Source: Bugula neritina
Taxonomy: Eukaryota > Bryozoa > Gymnolaemata > Cheilostomatida > Bugulidae
Direction: 5' to 3'
Assembly (NCBI GenBank): GCA_964035545.1
Contig: OZ037765.1
Location: 29,562,004 to 29,626,003, forward strand
DNA length: 64,000 bases
The notes under the pieces were generated by a model. The model saw only the letters and a program-made list of their open reading frames with translations, was not told the DNA's origin and did not search any database. This document shows positions 41,492-55,209 of this stretch, piece after piece. Each line of letters begins with the position of its first letter. Position 1 is the stretch's first letter. The position numbers and the translations under genes were made by a program.

Positions 41492-42720
41492 TAGAAGAAG
41501 TAAAATGAGATTTGATTAATATAATGGCATTTATTACTAGTAGTTTCGTACACAAGAACGATGTGCACTCGTCAGATAAATTAGCCACTATGATTGCTTA
41601 CAACTATAAATAATGTAATATGTAAATATACACAGATTAAAGCTAGAAGATCAAAATATAACAAAAAGGTAGCATTGTAATTAATTGGCTATGTTACAGC
41701 ATTCTTGAGTAGAAATTTACAACTATGTCTGCATATGGATAAAAAGTCATAGCGCTTATTGAGGGAAGACAACTGTGGCTTATAAAGAATGAAAAATTTT
41801 TCCCATGAGCATAGCTGACAGATTTTAGTGTTGTTGTTGTATGGTTGAGTTTTTCTGAGAATTTTCCAGGATATGGTAAAATCCAGACCTTTGTCTTTTA
41901 AGGTCCAGATGTGTTTACTCAACTCAGTTTGCATGCGCTTGGTTGGGTGTCTGAAAGAAGCAAGGTGGTTGTAGTATCTTGCCTTGAATGCAGTGGAGGA
42001 AATTCCTACATATGTTTCAGCAGTATCTTTTGATGGGACGGATACTTTGGCCTGGTACACAATGTTTGGGGTGGTGCATTCTCCTGGGAGCGGGCATGTC
42101 TTTACATTTCTACAGTTACAGCCTGCCTGTGATATGGGGGTGGTGTTGCATTTAGTAACACTTCTGTTGTGAGCAGTGATGGTCTGCTCTAAATTTGGGC
42201 AGCAACTGTAGCTGAGTTTGAGTGTGTTTTTATTAAATATTTTGTGCAGTGGGTGTTTGGTGTTGAATATATCTTTTATCAGCTTGAGGTATATGGAGCC
42301 GATTTTCGTCTTAACATTGCAGCTATAAGGTGGATTGTACCAGATGACTTGTCTTTGTCTGATGGGTTTGATGCTTGTATTGGTGTTGTCGGTATAGTCT
42401 TTGTATTTGAGTTGGTAGTCATATCCGCTTTTAGCCAAAGCATCTTGATATGGTGGGATGGCATTGTTGAAGATAGTTTCATTGGTAGATATGTCACAAA
42501 GTCTGCGGTTTATAGATTCTGGTATGTTATTCAGTATGCTGGGAGGATGGTTAGAGTCTTTGTGTACATACAGAGGGATGTTGTTGGGCTTGGAGTACGG
42601 TGTATGATGTTTCTTGACCAGATCTAGGGTGACGTCTAAATAGTCAGTTGTCTTGATATTAACATCTATGGTGATCTTTAGACCGTGTGACTGGAATAAT
42701 ATGCAAAGATCTTTTTTCAG
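41491..42720 (-). mobile_element. Penelope-like retroelement, inverted 5'-truncated copy
   Basis: The 1.23-kb left arm of an inverted pair. Read on the minus strand, it encodes the end of the reverse transcriptase region and the whole C-terminal part: a Cys-rich motif (CNCR..KTCPLPGEC) and a GIY-YIG-type nuclease (VYQAKVS ... TYVGISS..FKARYYNH). Its frame runs to a stop at 41689 and is not interrupted in the last 249 codons. The noncoding 3' end is 41491-41688. The outer edge abuts an AT microsatellite (41450-41490). Confidence 0.85.
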
Positions 42721-44560
42721 TCTTATTGGAACTTGATGACAGAATTACTATAACAGCTAAGAAACCCGCCTTCATTACTATCAAGGATCATAAGGCTAAC
42801 TACATAACTAACCCCACCTGCCGCCTTATTAACCCCACCAAACCAGAGATAGGTAGGGTGAGTAAACAACTACTTGACAGAATTAATACATCGATAAACA
42901 GCAAACTTGGCCTAAATCAGTGGAAAAGCTCATCTGCAGTTTTACATTGGTTTGACAATTTGACCACCACAAACAGGCACTCTTTTATCGTGTTCGATAT
43001 TGTAGAATTTTATCCATCTATATCGCCAAAGCTACTATCTGATGCTCTAGACTTTGCCAACTTGCATACTACAGTCAGCAACCACGAACGGAATATCATA
43101 TTGCACACAAAAAAATCCATATTGGTGCATGACAACTCATTTTGGGGTAAAAGACAATCAGATAATTTGTTCGACGTCACTATGGGCTCACATGATGGTG
43201 CTGAAACATGTGAATTAGTAGGATTATTTTTGTTAAGTAAAATCTCAAAAAAGTTCAAAGCTAACATTGGACTATATAGAGACGATGGGCTAGGTGTAAC
43301 AGATCTTAAACCACAACTAGCTGAAAGACTGAAAAAAGATCTTTGCATATTATTCCAGTCACACGGTCTAAAGATCACCATAGATGTTAATATCAAGACA
43401 ACTGACTATTTAGACGTCACCCTAGATCTGGTCAAGAAACATCATACACCGTACTCCAAGCCCAACAACATCCCTCTGTATGTACACAAAGACTCTAACC
43501 ATCCTCCCAGCATACTGAATAACATACCAGAATCTATAAACCGCAGACTTTGTGACATATCTACCAATGAAACCATCTTCAACAATGCCATCCCACCATA
43601 TCAAGATGCTTTGGCTAAAAGCGGATATGACTACCAACTCAAATACAAAGACTATACCGACAACACCAATACAAGCATCAAACCCATCAGACAAAGACAA
43701 GTCATCTGGTACAATCCACCTTATAGCCGCAATGTTAAGACGAAAATCGGCTCCATATACCTCAAGCTGATAAAAGATATATTCAACACCAAACACCCAC
43801 TGCACAAAATATTTAATAAAAACACACTCAAACTTAGCTACAGTTGCTGCCCAAATTTAGAGCAGACCATCACTGCTCACAACAGAAGTGTTACTAAATG
43901 CAACACCACCCCTATATCACAGGCAGGCTGTAACTGTAGAAATGTAAAGACATGCCCGCTCCCAGGAGAATGCACCACCCCAAACATTGTGTACCAGGCC
44001 AAAGTATCCGTCCCATCAAAAGATACTGCTGAAACATATGTAGGAATTTCCTCCACTGCATTCAAGGCAAGATACTACAACCACCTTGCTTCTTTCAGAC
44101 ACCCAACCAAGCGCATGCAAACTGAGTTGAGTAAACACATCTAGACCTTAAAAGACAAAGGTCTGGATTTTACCATATCCTGGAAAATTCTCAGAAAAAC
44201 TCAACCATACAACAACAACACTAAAATCTGTCAGCTATGCTCATGGGAAAAATTTTTCATTCTTTATAAGCCACAGTTGTCTTCCCTCAATAAGCGCTAT
44301 GACTTTTTATCCATATGCAGACATAGTATAGTAAATTTCTACTCAAGAATGCTGTAACATAGCCAATTAATTACAATGCTACCTTTTTGTTATATTTTGA
44401 TCTTCTAGCTTTAATCTGTGTATATTTACATATTACATTATTTATAGTTGTAAGCAATCATAGTGGCTAATTTATCTGACGAGTGCACATCGTTCTTGTG
44501 TACGAAACTACTAGTAATAAATGCCATTATATTAATCAAATCTCATTTTACTTCTTCTAA
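42721..44560 (+). mobile_element. Penelope-like retroelement, longer plus-strand copy (RT + GIY-YIG), inactivated
   Basis: The reverse transcriptase region begins abruptly at the junction with the left copy (5'-truncated). Visible motifs: FDIVEFYPSIS (motif A), GSHDGAETCELVGL, and LYRDDGLG with the two catalytic Asp. The Cys-rich motif and GIY-YIG nuclease follow. The frame is cut by TAG at 44142-44144, where the left copy has TGG (Trp), and by a 2-bp insertion near 44328. Hence this copy is dead. The reverse transcriptase joined to a C-terminal GIY-YIG domain identifies Penelope-like elements. An open frame that starts at 42687 uses 11 codons of the opposite arm and is not a real start. Confidence 0.87.
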
Positions 44561-45393
44561 TGTTTACGCTCTAGATTTATTTCTATAGAGCACTCTAGTA
44601 ACGTTTTATAAACACTCATTTTACTATATATATATATATATATAATTTATATTCTATAGTTCTTTGCAGACCTTACCAATTGTGAAACTGAAATAAAATT
44701 TCAAAGCAAAGAAATATATAAATAATGTCATGAAAGAGTATTATGTACAATAACTGAAACAGTTTGAAACCAAATAGGCTATATGCAAATGTAACAACAA
44801 TGTATAATTTATCAAATGTATCAATAAAAAATAATTCACAAAAAGTATTACCTCTTTCCTCCTTTTAGGTCAGTGGTTCCCAACCTGGAGGGAATTCCCC
44901 CCTAGGGGGGAATTTGGACATTTTAGGGGGGACTTTGGATTTTGAAAAATTTACGCACTTTTTTGACAGTTTTTGAACTCTTGCAAGTTACATGTATATG
45001 CATATCTATAAACCTTCATTTTAGCTCATTTATTTAACCAAACCATATTCTGCAATCTCAGTTTACTTCTACATGAATGTGTTTATTAATTACTCTACCC
45101 TAACTGTTCTCTGTGCTACTTCGAATGAAGGTCAAAAAGTTGCAAAAACCAACAGGCCAACTTTTAACAGCCATGCAAATCAATCTCTATGAACTGTATA
45201 CTACATACCTAGTGAATATATTTGCTACACTAAATAATCTGAACCTAAAAATGCAGGAGTGCAATCATCATATCATTGCTTTTCATAGCAGTGGCAATGT
45301 TTTTAAAGTTGCACTAAAGTAGTGGCGTCTATTAAAAACATGGTGTTTTTCTCCACACTCAATGAACTTTTACAGGAGAAGAACCTGTTCCGA

Positions 45394-45582
45394 TTTTAGG
45401 TAAAAATGGCACAGGTAAAAATGCACACTGGTGTTAAATTTTCCCAAACCTAAACCTCCGAACCCCCCATTCAGAATGCCTAACCCCCAACTCAAATCTA
45501 CAATGCTAATATTGAAAATGTGCCATTTTTACTTAATTTTCCATTTGTGCCATTATTATATGTGCCATTTTTTCTGGACACC
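45394..45582. repeat. Repeat X, copy 3, nested in the hAT element
   Basis: It runs from ttttaggtaaaaatggcac to ccattttttctggacac. Core C-rich on the plus strand. Confidence 0.8.
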
Positions 45583-45830
45583 AGCTGTTCCAGATCGTTT
45601 TTCAAAAAATCTTTCTAAGCATCTCTCTGAACTTTTAATTGATTTTTAACTGCATTTCTCTGAGCTACCTCCGACAAATAAAGAGCTAGATTCTTAACTT
45701 GACATGTGACCCATTGCAACGGTTTGTTAACAAGTTTTCAGAGGAGTTACAGGAGGATTTTATTGAGTTGGTTCACAATTCAGCAATGAAGGATGATTTG
45801 AAATTTTCTCCAATTGATGTATTGCGGGTG

Positions 45831-46149
45831 GTGTCCAGTAGAAACAGTACAGGTAATAATGGCACAAATGGAAAAGTAGGAAAAAATGGCATATGTTTTC
45901 AATTTTGGGGTGGGGGTTTGGAGTTTGAAACAAGGGTTTGAAGTGAGGATTTTGAGTTTGTACTTGGGGTTCTGGAGTTTGGGGTGGGGGTTTGAGTTAG
46001 GGGGTGGGTGTTCAAGGATTGGGGGCTTAGGGTGGAGGGTTTGGGTTTTGAGTTTGGAAAAATTTAACACCAGTGTGCCATTTCTACCTAATTTCCATTT
46101 GTGCCATTGTTACCTGTGCCATTTTTACATGCACCAGTTTTCCCTAAAA
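45831..46149. repeat. Repeat X, copy 4, nested in the hAT element, opposite orientation
   Basis: It runs from gtgtccagtagaaacagtac to gttttccctaaaat. Core (about 45900-46050) strongly G-rich on the plus strand. It lies 250 bp from copy 3 and is reversed relative to it. Confidence 0.8.
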
Positions 46150-46598
46150 TAATCGTGGGTTTCAACAAGCTAACTCTCACCACACATAACTGACAAAGCA
46201 GAGTTTTGGTGCCATCCAGCACTACCTCTCTGTCTAAGGTAGGATTCTCATCAATTCAAAGAGGAGAGAAACTGTCTTAACCTGCAGAGTGACTTAAGAT
46301 GGGCCTGGTCAAACATTGAGCCAGACGTAAGCAAGCTGGCACAATATTATCAGCTGCAGCCATAACATTAATAAATGAACTGCTGTGTTTTATAACATAA
46401 AAAGAACGATAACAATATTGTTATCATAATTATAGTATATGCAAATATAATAGAACAAAATATATTGCATTTTATCATATATTCTCATTCATTAAGTCAT
46501 ACAATTTTTTCGCTCTTCAAAAGGGGGAAATTAATAGTAAACATTTATGAAATGGGGGAATAGTATATAAAAAAAGGTTGGGAACCACTGTTTTAGGT

Positions 46599-48515
46599 GA
46601 ATGCGACAATTAAGCTTAGCCCTATCCAAATACAAAAACAAATTCAGATTGAATACTAAATAAGATTATTTTGTTCAAACTATCGTAAGCACTTCATCCT
46701 TCTGTTGCTCTTAATCTGATATTTTATATATACTCAAAGATAATTATTAGGTTGCTGCATGGCAGCTATATAAAGCTACCTATCTATAAAAATAGCTATC
46801 AATTATAGCTATAAAGAAAACTGCCTTTCTATGTAACTCATGCATTATTGATTATGGATTTTACATCCAGTATAATACAAGATTTCACTTGCAGAGTAGA
46901 ATAATATTTTTAGCCTTGTATTACTATAGTGATAATATAATAATCTAAGTTTAAGAAGAAAACTAGTAAATTAAAGAAACTATATTTTAATATACAATTA
47001 TTAGATTCTACACAAACCAATTACTTTACAAGAACATTGGGAAATATTTTAACATATGTGAAATGATGATTTTGGCATAGTTATTACCCAATACTCAAAT
47101 ACGGGTATAATGGTGGGATAATTTTGGAATTGTTATTACCCGTATATTTGTGTTTTGCACATAGCATGAAAGCCACAAATTTAGAACTTACCATGTTTAT
47201 CGGAGTATGTTAAATAACTCCCACAAAAATTTAAAGTTTCTAAATTGCACTGCTACAATTTTTTATGCTAGCTATACAGGAAGAAAAATGTCAAATGTCA
47301 TTTTTGGTGCCAAATGTCATGGTAGTGGAAAATCTCTGACAAATATAGCCAACAAACAAATATTTATATTTTGCTGTTTGCTAAATTCACCATAAATTTA
47401 TCATATTAAATGTTTTCTTAACAATATCAAAGTGTTGCAGGGTTAGAGAGAATAATGAGAAATATCAAAGAAACTTTGTCTAATTTTTGCTTCTAAATTG
47501 GCAAGTATTGTAGTCTTTTCACAGATGATATTGAAGATTGCCCAGTATGGTGATACGAGACTGGAAAATTTATCAAACTAGTATCGATATATTTATACTT
47601 ATATATCTATTTGCTCAAATATATTATGGGTTGTGGAGTAAAAATAATGTTGGTATATGGTATGTGGTGCGTGGTATATATGGTATGTGGTGTGTGTTGT
47701 GCAATCGTATATGCTATACCTGAATGTTTGAAGAAACTGTAAATTTTTTATGAATTTAATTTGATGACTTTTTGAAAATATTATTGCAGCTATTGACTTT
47801 ATTGTAATTGCCATTATAGCAAGCACAACAAATCTTCAAACAATATTATGTTTAAATATATCTATAGCACTAACATAAAATTGCATTGCTTTAAATGCAA
47901 TTCAATTTTTTATCAACCTGTTGATTGAAACTTTTATTACAGCCCGTGATTTATAAATCCTACACCATGTTGCAAATTTTTAGGTGTATTCATTAAAAAT
48001 ACAGTAAAGTAAAACAGATGCTTAGACTGCCCTATTTCTCATAGTTTGATATTCTTATTTCATTGTTTTCGTTTTTATTTAAGAAAGGCCTATTATATAG
48101 TAAGAGCATGTAACTAATTTAATAATGACTAAATAATATTTGAATAAACTAAACTTTCTATGAAAGTTTAGTGCTCCACGTTAGGAAGTAATTTTAAAAC
48201 TTGCCGCACTATATAAGCTCGTAGGGGTAAAAAAAGCATGTAATTATTATTCAGAAATAGTGTAAATTAATTATCCAATCATTGGGCAGAGTTTAAAATT
48301 CTACAAATCATTTTTAGAATTAGGCTGATTTAGTACGGTTTTAGCTAACAAACTTACTCTTGTAATACCATTAATTATATCTAATCATTTAGCTTTTCAA
48401 AATCAATAAACTGACCACCATCAAATCTCCGAATTCCATAGACTTGGCACTAAAACAGCATTGACAGTTTTATAAATTATAATAAGATTATACAACGACA
48501 TACAAATACAAGTGA
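46599..48515. other. Intergenic region upstream of copy C
   Basis: No gene seen. From about 46960 it aligns with the region upstream of copy B (32640-34700), without the long TG tract. Confidence 0.55.
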
Positions 48516-48522
48516 TATATAA
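48516..48522 (+). promoter_or_regulatory. TATA box of collagen copy C
   Basis: TATATAA, 45 bp before the ATG, context conserved with copies A, B and D. Confidence 0.7.
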
Positions 48523-48567
48523 ACCCTTGTCCAACACCTCGGAGTATCATAAATATTCAGAGCAGTC

Positions 48568-51500
48568 ATGGAGGCAGAAAGGCCTGAGTTCACAGCTGTA
48601 CACAAGCAGAAAACAGGGAGGAACTGGGTAGCACCCACAGTTACAGCTTTAGCGTTGATCCTCTCTGTGGTGGCTCTCAGTCTAACTTGCTACATTGGAG
48701 TGAGATTGGTAGAAATTGAAGAAGAACAGCGTCTTCTCAACTCAATCATCCAATCTTTAAATTCACAGGTCAAGCTTGTATTTATAGATTCATTGGCTAT
48801 AAATAGTAATCTAGCTTGTATCCAATGTAGTCATTATGTTAATGAATTTAGTTTAGCTGCCTTTCTGTTTGAACTATCTCATACATATATTTTTAGGCAG
48901 CACCAGTGCATTCACTTAGCAAAAGAAGTACCAACAGTGCAGCTGACCTTGAAGATGTTCTTACTCAGCTCACACCACGTAAGTTTCATTTAGTCTTTCA
49001 TAACACAGAGCAGACTTTTTAAAGCATGTAAATACAAGCTTTTCTATAAGTTATAACCATGCAATCAGTTCTAATGTGTTGTGAATATTGTGTCCTATAA
49101 CTTTGCATTTTCATAGTTTGTATAAGTTTTTTGTTTGTCAGGCAGTGAATCATGTAACAAAATAACTGTTGCCACTAAGTAAAGAAAGAGTATGTATTAC
49201 ACCAAGATATAAATAATTGTGTTTGCTCCTTATTCAACGGTATAACATTCAGATAGAAAAAAATTCAATATATTAAGCGCTTTGATATTCCAGGGACTTT
49301 GTCCGGTTGTGGATTGAAAATCTTATAAAAACATATTTGTAGCTTTTTTTGGGGTATTTCTTATCTCTAGAGTTTCATAAATTTTCCATCACTGCATTCA
49401 TCTTGCAATGCTTTTCAATAAAGCAAATATTTCTTCTAGCCTTTGGCTTAACTCTAAAAGAAAAATAATTATATCGATATGAATTACATTGCTATTTTAG
49501 TGCCAAAAACTAAAAACTTATTATTGTAATTTTTTTTACTGCTCCCATTGCTTCAACTTAAAATTTTTTCTTTAGTATTTTATGTATTAATATTCATACA
49601 CTAATATATAGTTCACCTTTTAGCGTGTAATAATTATGCTCTTTATTACATCATTTAGAAAATTAAAAGCCTTTGAAAAAGGTTACATTAAATTATCACT
49701 CAACATTAATTAATTCATTAAAAGATATTTTTGAATGCCTAAACTATTTTTTAAAAACTGCAGTGTTTTTAGGACGATTCTAATTTGTAAAATATTTGTG
49801 TCAATTTACAATTAGTAATTACTAACTCATTTCGTACACATTGAAATTTGAAGTGACCATTCGATTCTAAAACCGGTCTGTTATAGCTAATGACATTGTG
49901 TTAATATAGGTGTGTAGACCACAAGAATAACAGTTTAATCCATAATGTATATTTTTTTTTGTTGAAACATAATTTAAATTAAAAAAATAATGCATTTTTT
50001 CGTTTTACAAAGCCGGTGTTTGTTTTTAAAATTATTTATAAAAACTTGTTCAGCAAAATACATTAGTAGCTGGTAGTTGTCGATTGACAGGCTTTTTAAG
50101 TGCTTTACAGCATTCTTATTGTCGGAAAGATATATAGTAACTTATAACCAATACACTCTTGCCATTCCTGGTTATGATGCAAGAAATCTAAGTTAGAATA
50201 ATATATATAATAATGTCTTTCTTATAGAGCATATATGTGAAAGGTTATAACCATGATATAATATTTACATGTTTACAGAGGATCTTTCCTTACTAAGAGG
50301 ACCTCCAGGAAGAGATGGTAGAGATGGAAGAGATGGAAGGGATTGTGACTCAGATGAGTTAGAAAAACTTGTAGAAATGGTTTTTAATGAATCAAAGAAG
50401 AGTGGTGAGACTTCATCTACTGCTAGCACTACTACTGATAGAAGTCCACTGGGTTCTTATGATACAGGTGAAGTGTTACTGTAATGTCTATTCCATTCTC
50501 AATATTTCTTATCTATTTTATATCTGAGATTAGCTGGTGAAACAATACAAATGTGTTGAATGAAGGCATGTAGCGTGGAGAATGTAGAATGTTCTCTAGG
50601 TATATTTATTCTGTATGTGTAGTTGTCCTTAGAGCTACAGTGTAAAAATATATATAAGGGATTGCAGCTATTGCTTCATAGCTATACATGAAAATGCATA
50701 TTATTGTGTGTAAACAGTTGATTTGGTTTACAGATAACTTGCTGCAGAGTTTCAACGAATCCATTGGTTTTGCACTGTTGAGGAAAATGCAGGCAACTTT
50801 AGCTAAACTGGAGGACATTGAAGAAGAACTTGACAGTCATCAGTCCACTTCTCTTGAAGGTATTCCTTCTTTATAATTATATGATCTTTAATATATCTGT
50901 CTATACTATGTGTGTAAACAGCAATAAGTTGAACATTTTACTATTACAAGGTTATTTCTGTAGGCGCTATTTAGATAGTAGTTGTACTATGGCAGAAGAG
51001 TTACTAAAAATTTGCAAAGATTATGCATGTTATTTTATAGCTGTTGAGTTTTGATTTGCAAAGAGCTCAGGAACTAGCAGCGTGTAAAACCTTCTAAAGT
51101 TCTTAAAGTACTTTTCTAAAACCTAAGCAACTTCTATAGCATTTTACATTACAGTATTAAAGTGACTTGGTTCTTCTTGATAGAACATGAACCATATGCT
51201 GGGATGTTGGAATAATCAAGCAAATATAACAATATTGTATATAATGACAATGTTGTATTTCAGATGATGATGATGTAAGTGATAGTCAACCAATCACAAC
51301 TGTCATTGGAGGGTCAACTTATGTGAGGTGGGGTAGAACTACATGTGGGAACAACTCTCAATTATTATATGAAGGTTGAATCATACTCTTTAAACATTAT
51401 ATAATGTATTGAATGTGTTTTTGATTTTTATCTTTTTCGTTGTTAGAAAAAAAATTCCTGGTTACATGTAATTATTTGTCTATATTTTCCTAAAATGGAA

Positions 51501-52635
51501 GACCTTGCAATATTAATAGAATGAATGCATAACACATGTAAGACTGTATAATATGTGTAATTGTTTCTTACATAAAACATGGCAGCGTGAAGGACGCTGC
51601 TGGTATAAGATGCCAATCTGTATATAATCATTTCTGGTTGCAAATTCAAAGTGACAAATAGTCAAAAAATTTCTCATGTTCTTCTTTTAGAAGCTTGCAA
51701 TAGTGTATCAGTTATTATTCTTTTTCACTTGCTTATAAAAAGATTTATAACTCCCATAACCTAATTTTTCATGCTCTCAGATCTAGTTTCTAGACTCTAG
51801 TGCTCTACTGTTACTATTTGCAGGTTTTGTTATTGGTTCAAATCATCTTCATGAAGGAGGAGCATCAAACTACCAATGTTTGCCATTAAAGCCAGAATAT
51901 TCAACATACTCTGGTCATGGTTCAGTGGTATATGGTGCAGAGTATGAAACTGGATCTTCTGTATTCCCCAATGCTATGCAGAATCACAATGTTCCCTGTG
52001 CAAGATGCTTTGCTCAAACAAGATCAGCAACTCTAATGATTCCAGCTAAGAGAACTTGTCCTCCATCTTGGACAAAGGTAAGACAACTTCAGTCATTAAA
52101 TTGTTATAGAGACTGAGTGACTGCCTTGGCAGTGTCATGGGAAAGATCCACTTTAAGGTATGATTCCCAAACACTAAAGTAAAATATATTAGGGTATTGT
52201 AATCCATTTCAATACATGCAATTAATTTTATTTTCTACAAGCTGCTATGAACTAACACAGAATACTATTTTAACAAATTTGAGCAGTAGGTATAGTAGGA
52301 ATTGGAATGGTGATTGTTTGAACATGCAATTAAGAGAGTAAACATATCTTATTACTTGTTATATATTACATCACTATCAAAGTTCACTCTCATATAACTT
52401 TGTGTACGTCTTCTATTTTTAGGAGTATGAAGGTTATTTAATGGCTGGCTATTACACTCAAAAGAGAGCTTATGCCTTCGAATGTATGGATGCTGAACCT
52501 GAAGCAATTGCTGGCAGATCAGGAAATGAAGATGGTGCCTTATTCTACTTCCAGAAAGCAAGTTGTGGCTCTACTGGACACTGTCCACCGTATATTGAAG
52601 GTGCTGAGCTGACCTGTGTTATCTGTACAAAGTAA
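48568..52635 (+). CDS. Membrane-anchored short-chain collagen, C4-like, copy C (7 exons)
   Basis: Exons: 48568-48768, 48897-48978, 50279-50467, 50734-50859, 51264-51374, 51824-52077, 52423-52635; 391 aa. It has the polar N-tail, a membrane segment (LALILSVVALSLTCYIG), dibasic SLSKRS, GPP plus GRD x4, coiled coil, and the ten-Cys C-terminal domain. Differences from the others: the domain begins GFVIGSNHLHEGG rather than GFVMGSHY, exon 6 has HGSVVYG in place of GSWVYG (the Trp is lost), and exon 7 ends LTCVICTK. Polyadenylation signal AATAAA at 52804. It forms a tail-to-tail pair with copy D. Confidence 0.88.
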
Positions 52636-55209
52636 TTGAGTTGATGTAAAGTAAAGTATAGCATACCTATGCTTGTGAATAATACCTACCTGTCTTTTTT
52701 CATGCCATTACATAATGTTATGTATCTAAATTGCAGTTTTTGTTTGTTTGCCAACAAGCTAATTTCAGCAGGCTTTGTTCTGTGTTAGTCAGCTTTTGAC
52801 TGTAATAAAGCTTTGTGCTCACACTACTTCCAACTCCCATCCAGCAAGTAATCAAAGCATTATTTATCCATAGTGTGAGATAAATAAATAATAATGTAGG
52901 GGAGAAAGAAGTTAACTGAACCAAAATTTCCATTTCTGAGCATAAGTTTTGAAAAAACTTATTGCTAATCTAAAGACCAGCACCATGGAAGTCAGTCATA
53001 TGTTGCTGTCTTTGTCTATTAAAACTTAATGCATAACATTTTACCCACTAATATAGAGCTAATATCTGACCTGTAAGCTTTTTTGCACAACTCGGACCTA
53101 GTTAGGGGGCAAGTTGAACCACCCTGTGTAAAAGTCGAGCCAATGCCATTTATCTTATGAATTTGCTTAACAATTTTGTGAGCTGCAAAACTATTTATTA
53201 GAGATTAACAATAAAAAGCATAAAACAAATCGGCATAAGCAAATAACAGAAAACTTTGATGTGATCTGTTATTGTAACCATTTAACATCTCAAAGATATA
53301 GGTAATACAGAAGACGCTTTAAAACTCAAGCAGCAGCAGCAAACTTGTAGGAAAGCATTGAAAAATTTTATTTTTGTCATTCTCCTAAAACTAGTTACAG
53401 ATATGAAGTGGGGTTCTCTCATATGACATCCGAAAATACATGGCATGGTTGAACATAACCAAATTTCTTAGAGGGCTGTTTGAGGGCTCTCAACAATGCC
53501 CCATGATTTATGCCACTGCCTTGCTTTTCCATATTACTTGCTGTAGTTATACATTCGTTATCTGTTCCTTTTGTTGTATGTAATTTTGCACCATTCTAAA
53601 AATATTTGCATAATATTTAGATCACACTGTTTACCTACATTTTCATTTGTTCTAGGACTAAATGTATGTTTTTATTTATATATTGACTGCAGAAGAATGT
53701 CAATTAAGAAAAAGACAAAGTTAAATGTAAAAATGGGTTTGCACAATTATAATGATTAACCAACAGTGAAAACAATTAGTTTGACAAGTTGTACCTGTTT
53801 CAACTCGCTTGCTTTTCCACTTGCTTTTCAACTAGCCCAACACTTTTATGATTTAAATTATTGCTGATATTTGCTGTGAATGAGATATATCTGCAACTTT
53901 GAAATCACGTTGACAATATTGTATGCTTGAATTTACTTGACTGCATGAGCTATTAATATTTGGGAAGCTATGCTACGTTTTTAAAAATAATTAGTTGGCT
54001 TATCTTTATGCCAGTAATCTCAAAAATTACTCACTCACCTGAAAACTTCTGCTTTGATATATTTCAAGTCTTCTGGTATGTAGTTCACCTAAAAAGCTCT
54101 TAAGTAAAGGAGGTAAACTAGTGCAATGATTTCAAGGGGAAAATTTAGAGCATGTGATTAAACTAGCCCGTGGCTCAACTTATAGCACTACTATCTCCTC
54201 TTCTACTGAAACATATGTCTATATAATATTATTTACAACAAAGTTACTGTAAACAAATTGCTTTGCTATTTGGTGCAACTAGACCAACCAAATCTATGTT
54301 TGAGCCTTTTGACAAAATAAATTGTGATTACTCAATAATTCCCCCCCCCCAGCATTGATAAAAACAAAATATCTAACAGAGAGTTTTATCAGAATCTATA
54401 TATTATAGCTTGCAAAGGACATATTAGTTCACAGAAAAATGTTGTTCGGCACATTGAAATAGAATAAACAATTTTGTTTCAGTGGTCTAGCTAGCATACT
54501 AGAATCCATAGTTAAAAAGAACAACTTCATTCTTAAATAATTGCACTGTTCAGCTTTTTTAGACTGGTAATCTCTCACCAATTGTGTCATAATTAAACAG
54601 TTTATACAAATTGTCCATGGTCAAGTGAGAATCAATTAAATAAAGATTTCTTTACCTTTTATCTGATATTTTCTAGAATTTTTATAACAATTTATAGCAT
54701 AAACAATTCTTTGTACTAACTCTGTGTAGTGTAGTAGTTCTCAAACAAGAGTGCTTAAGATATTAGGTCTAATAACTATGCATCATACAGTTAAGAAAGA
54801 CAACTCCATACTCATCGCAGCCTTATTAGACTGATAATCTGCCCTCCAGTTAGGGAATAATTGAACAGTTTATGCACATTATCTACAGTCAACTCACTGA
54901 ATAGAGCTTAGCTATAATTTGTACCTGGCATTCTCTATAATTACAAAAAAGATACTCTCTACTAACTACATGCATGCCATATCTGTTTCAATACAGATAT
55001 GAATAAACTAGAGGAGTAACTAAACTTCTAAAGGTTTATTATTGTAAAAGTTTATTAGACAGCCTATTATAAATCCTGCAAGTAAAAACAAAAAAGCTGT
55101 GTTTTCTAGAAAAATTTAATAGGAAATTGTTCGTAGCAACACCTACATGATGTGGTTTGAATGTATATGTAGATTACTGAGTAAGTGTAATCATGAAACG
55201 TTTGCTCAA
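52636..55209. other. Region between the convergent copies C and D
   Basis: It holds both 3' untranslated regions. Two copies of the block seen downstream of copy A are present (about 54490-54620 and 54780-54890). No exon with splice support was found. Confidence 0.55.

Larger units (their letters stand above)
44863..46598. mobile_element. Decayed hAT transposon with 8-bp target duplication
   Basis: Element 44871-46590 (1720 bp) with terminal inverted repeats cagtggttcccaacct / aggttgggaaccactg. Both sides carry ttttaggt (44863-44870, 46591-46598), an exact 8-bp target duplication typical of hAT. Two remnants of a hAT transposase remain on the plus strand: about 45702-45800 (DPLQRFVNKFSEELQEDFIE) and 46264-46365 (ERNCLNLQSDLRWAWSNIEP, ending in TAA). 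The latter matches the usual C-terminus of ZBED/SCAND3-like hAT proteins. Two copies of repeat X interrupt the middle. Confidence 0.9.

Noticed and set aside
42244-42627. 127-aa plus-strand frame in the left Penelope arm, and its mirror at 43422-43805
   Set aside because: Both are antisense shadows of the reverse transcriptase frame. They are the same because the two arms are inverted copies.
45835-45941. Short collagen-like open frame (GNNGTNGKVGKNG) inside the hAT element
   Set aside because: It lies in the end of repeat X, is short, and the same sequence occurs inverted in every copy of the repeat. Kept only as an observation on repeat X.
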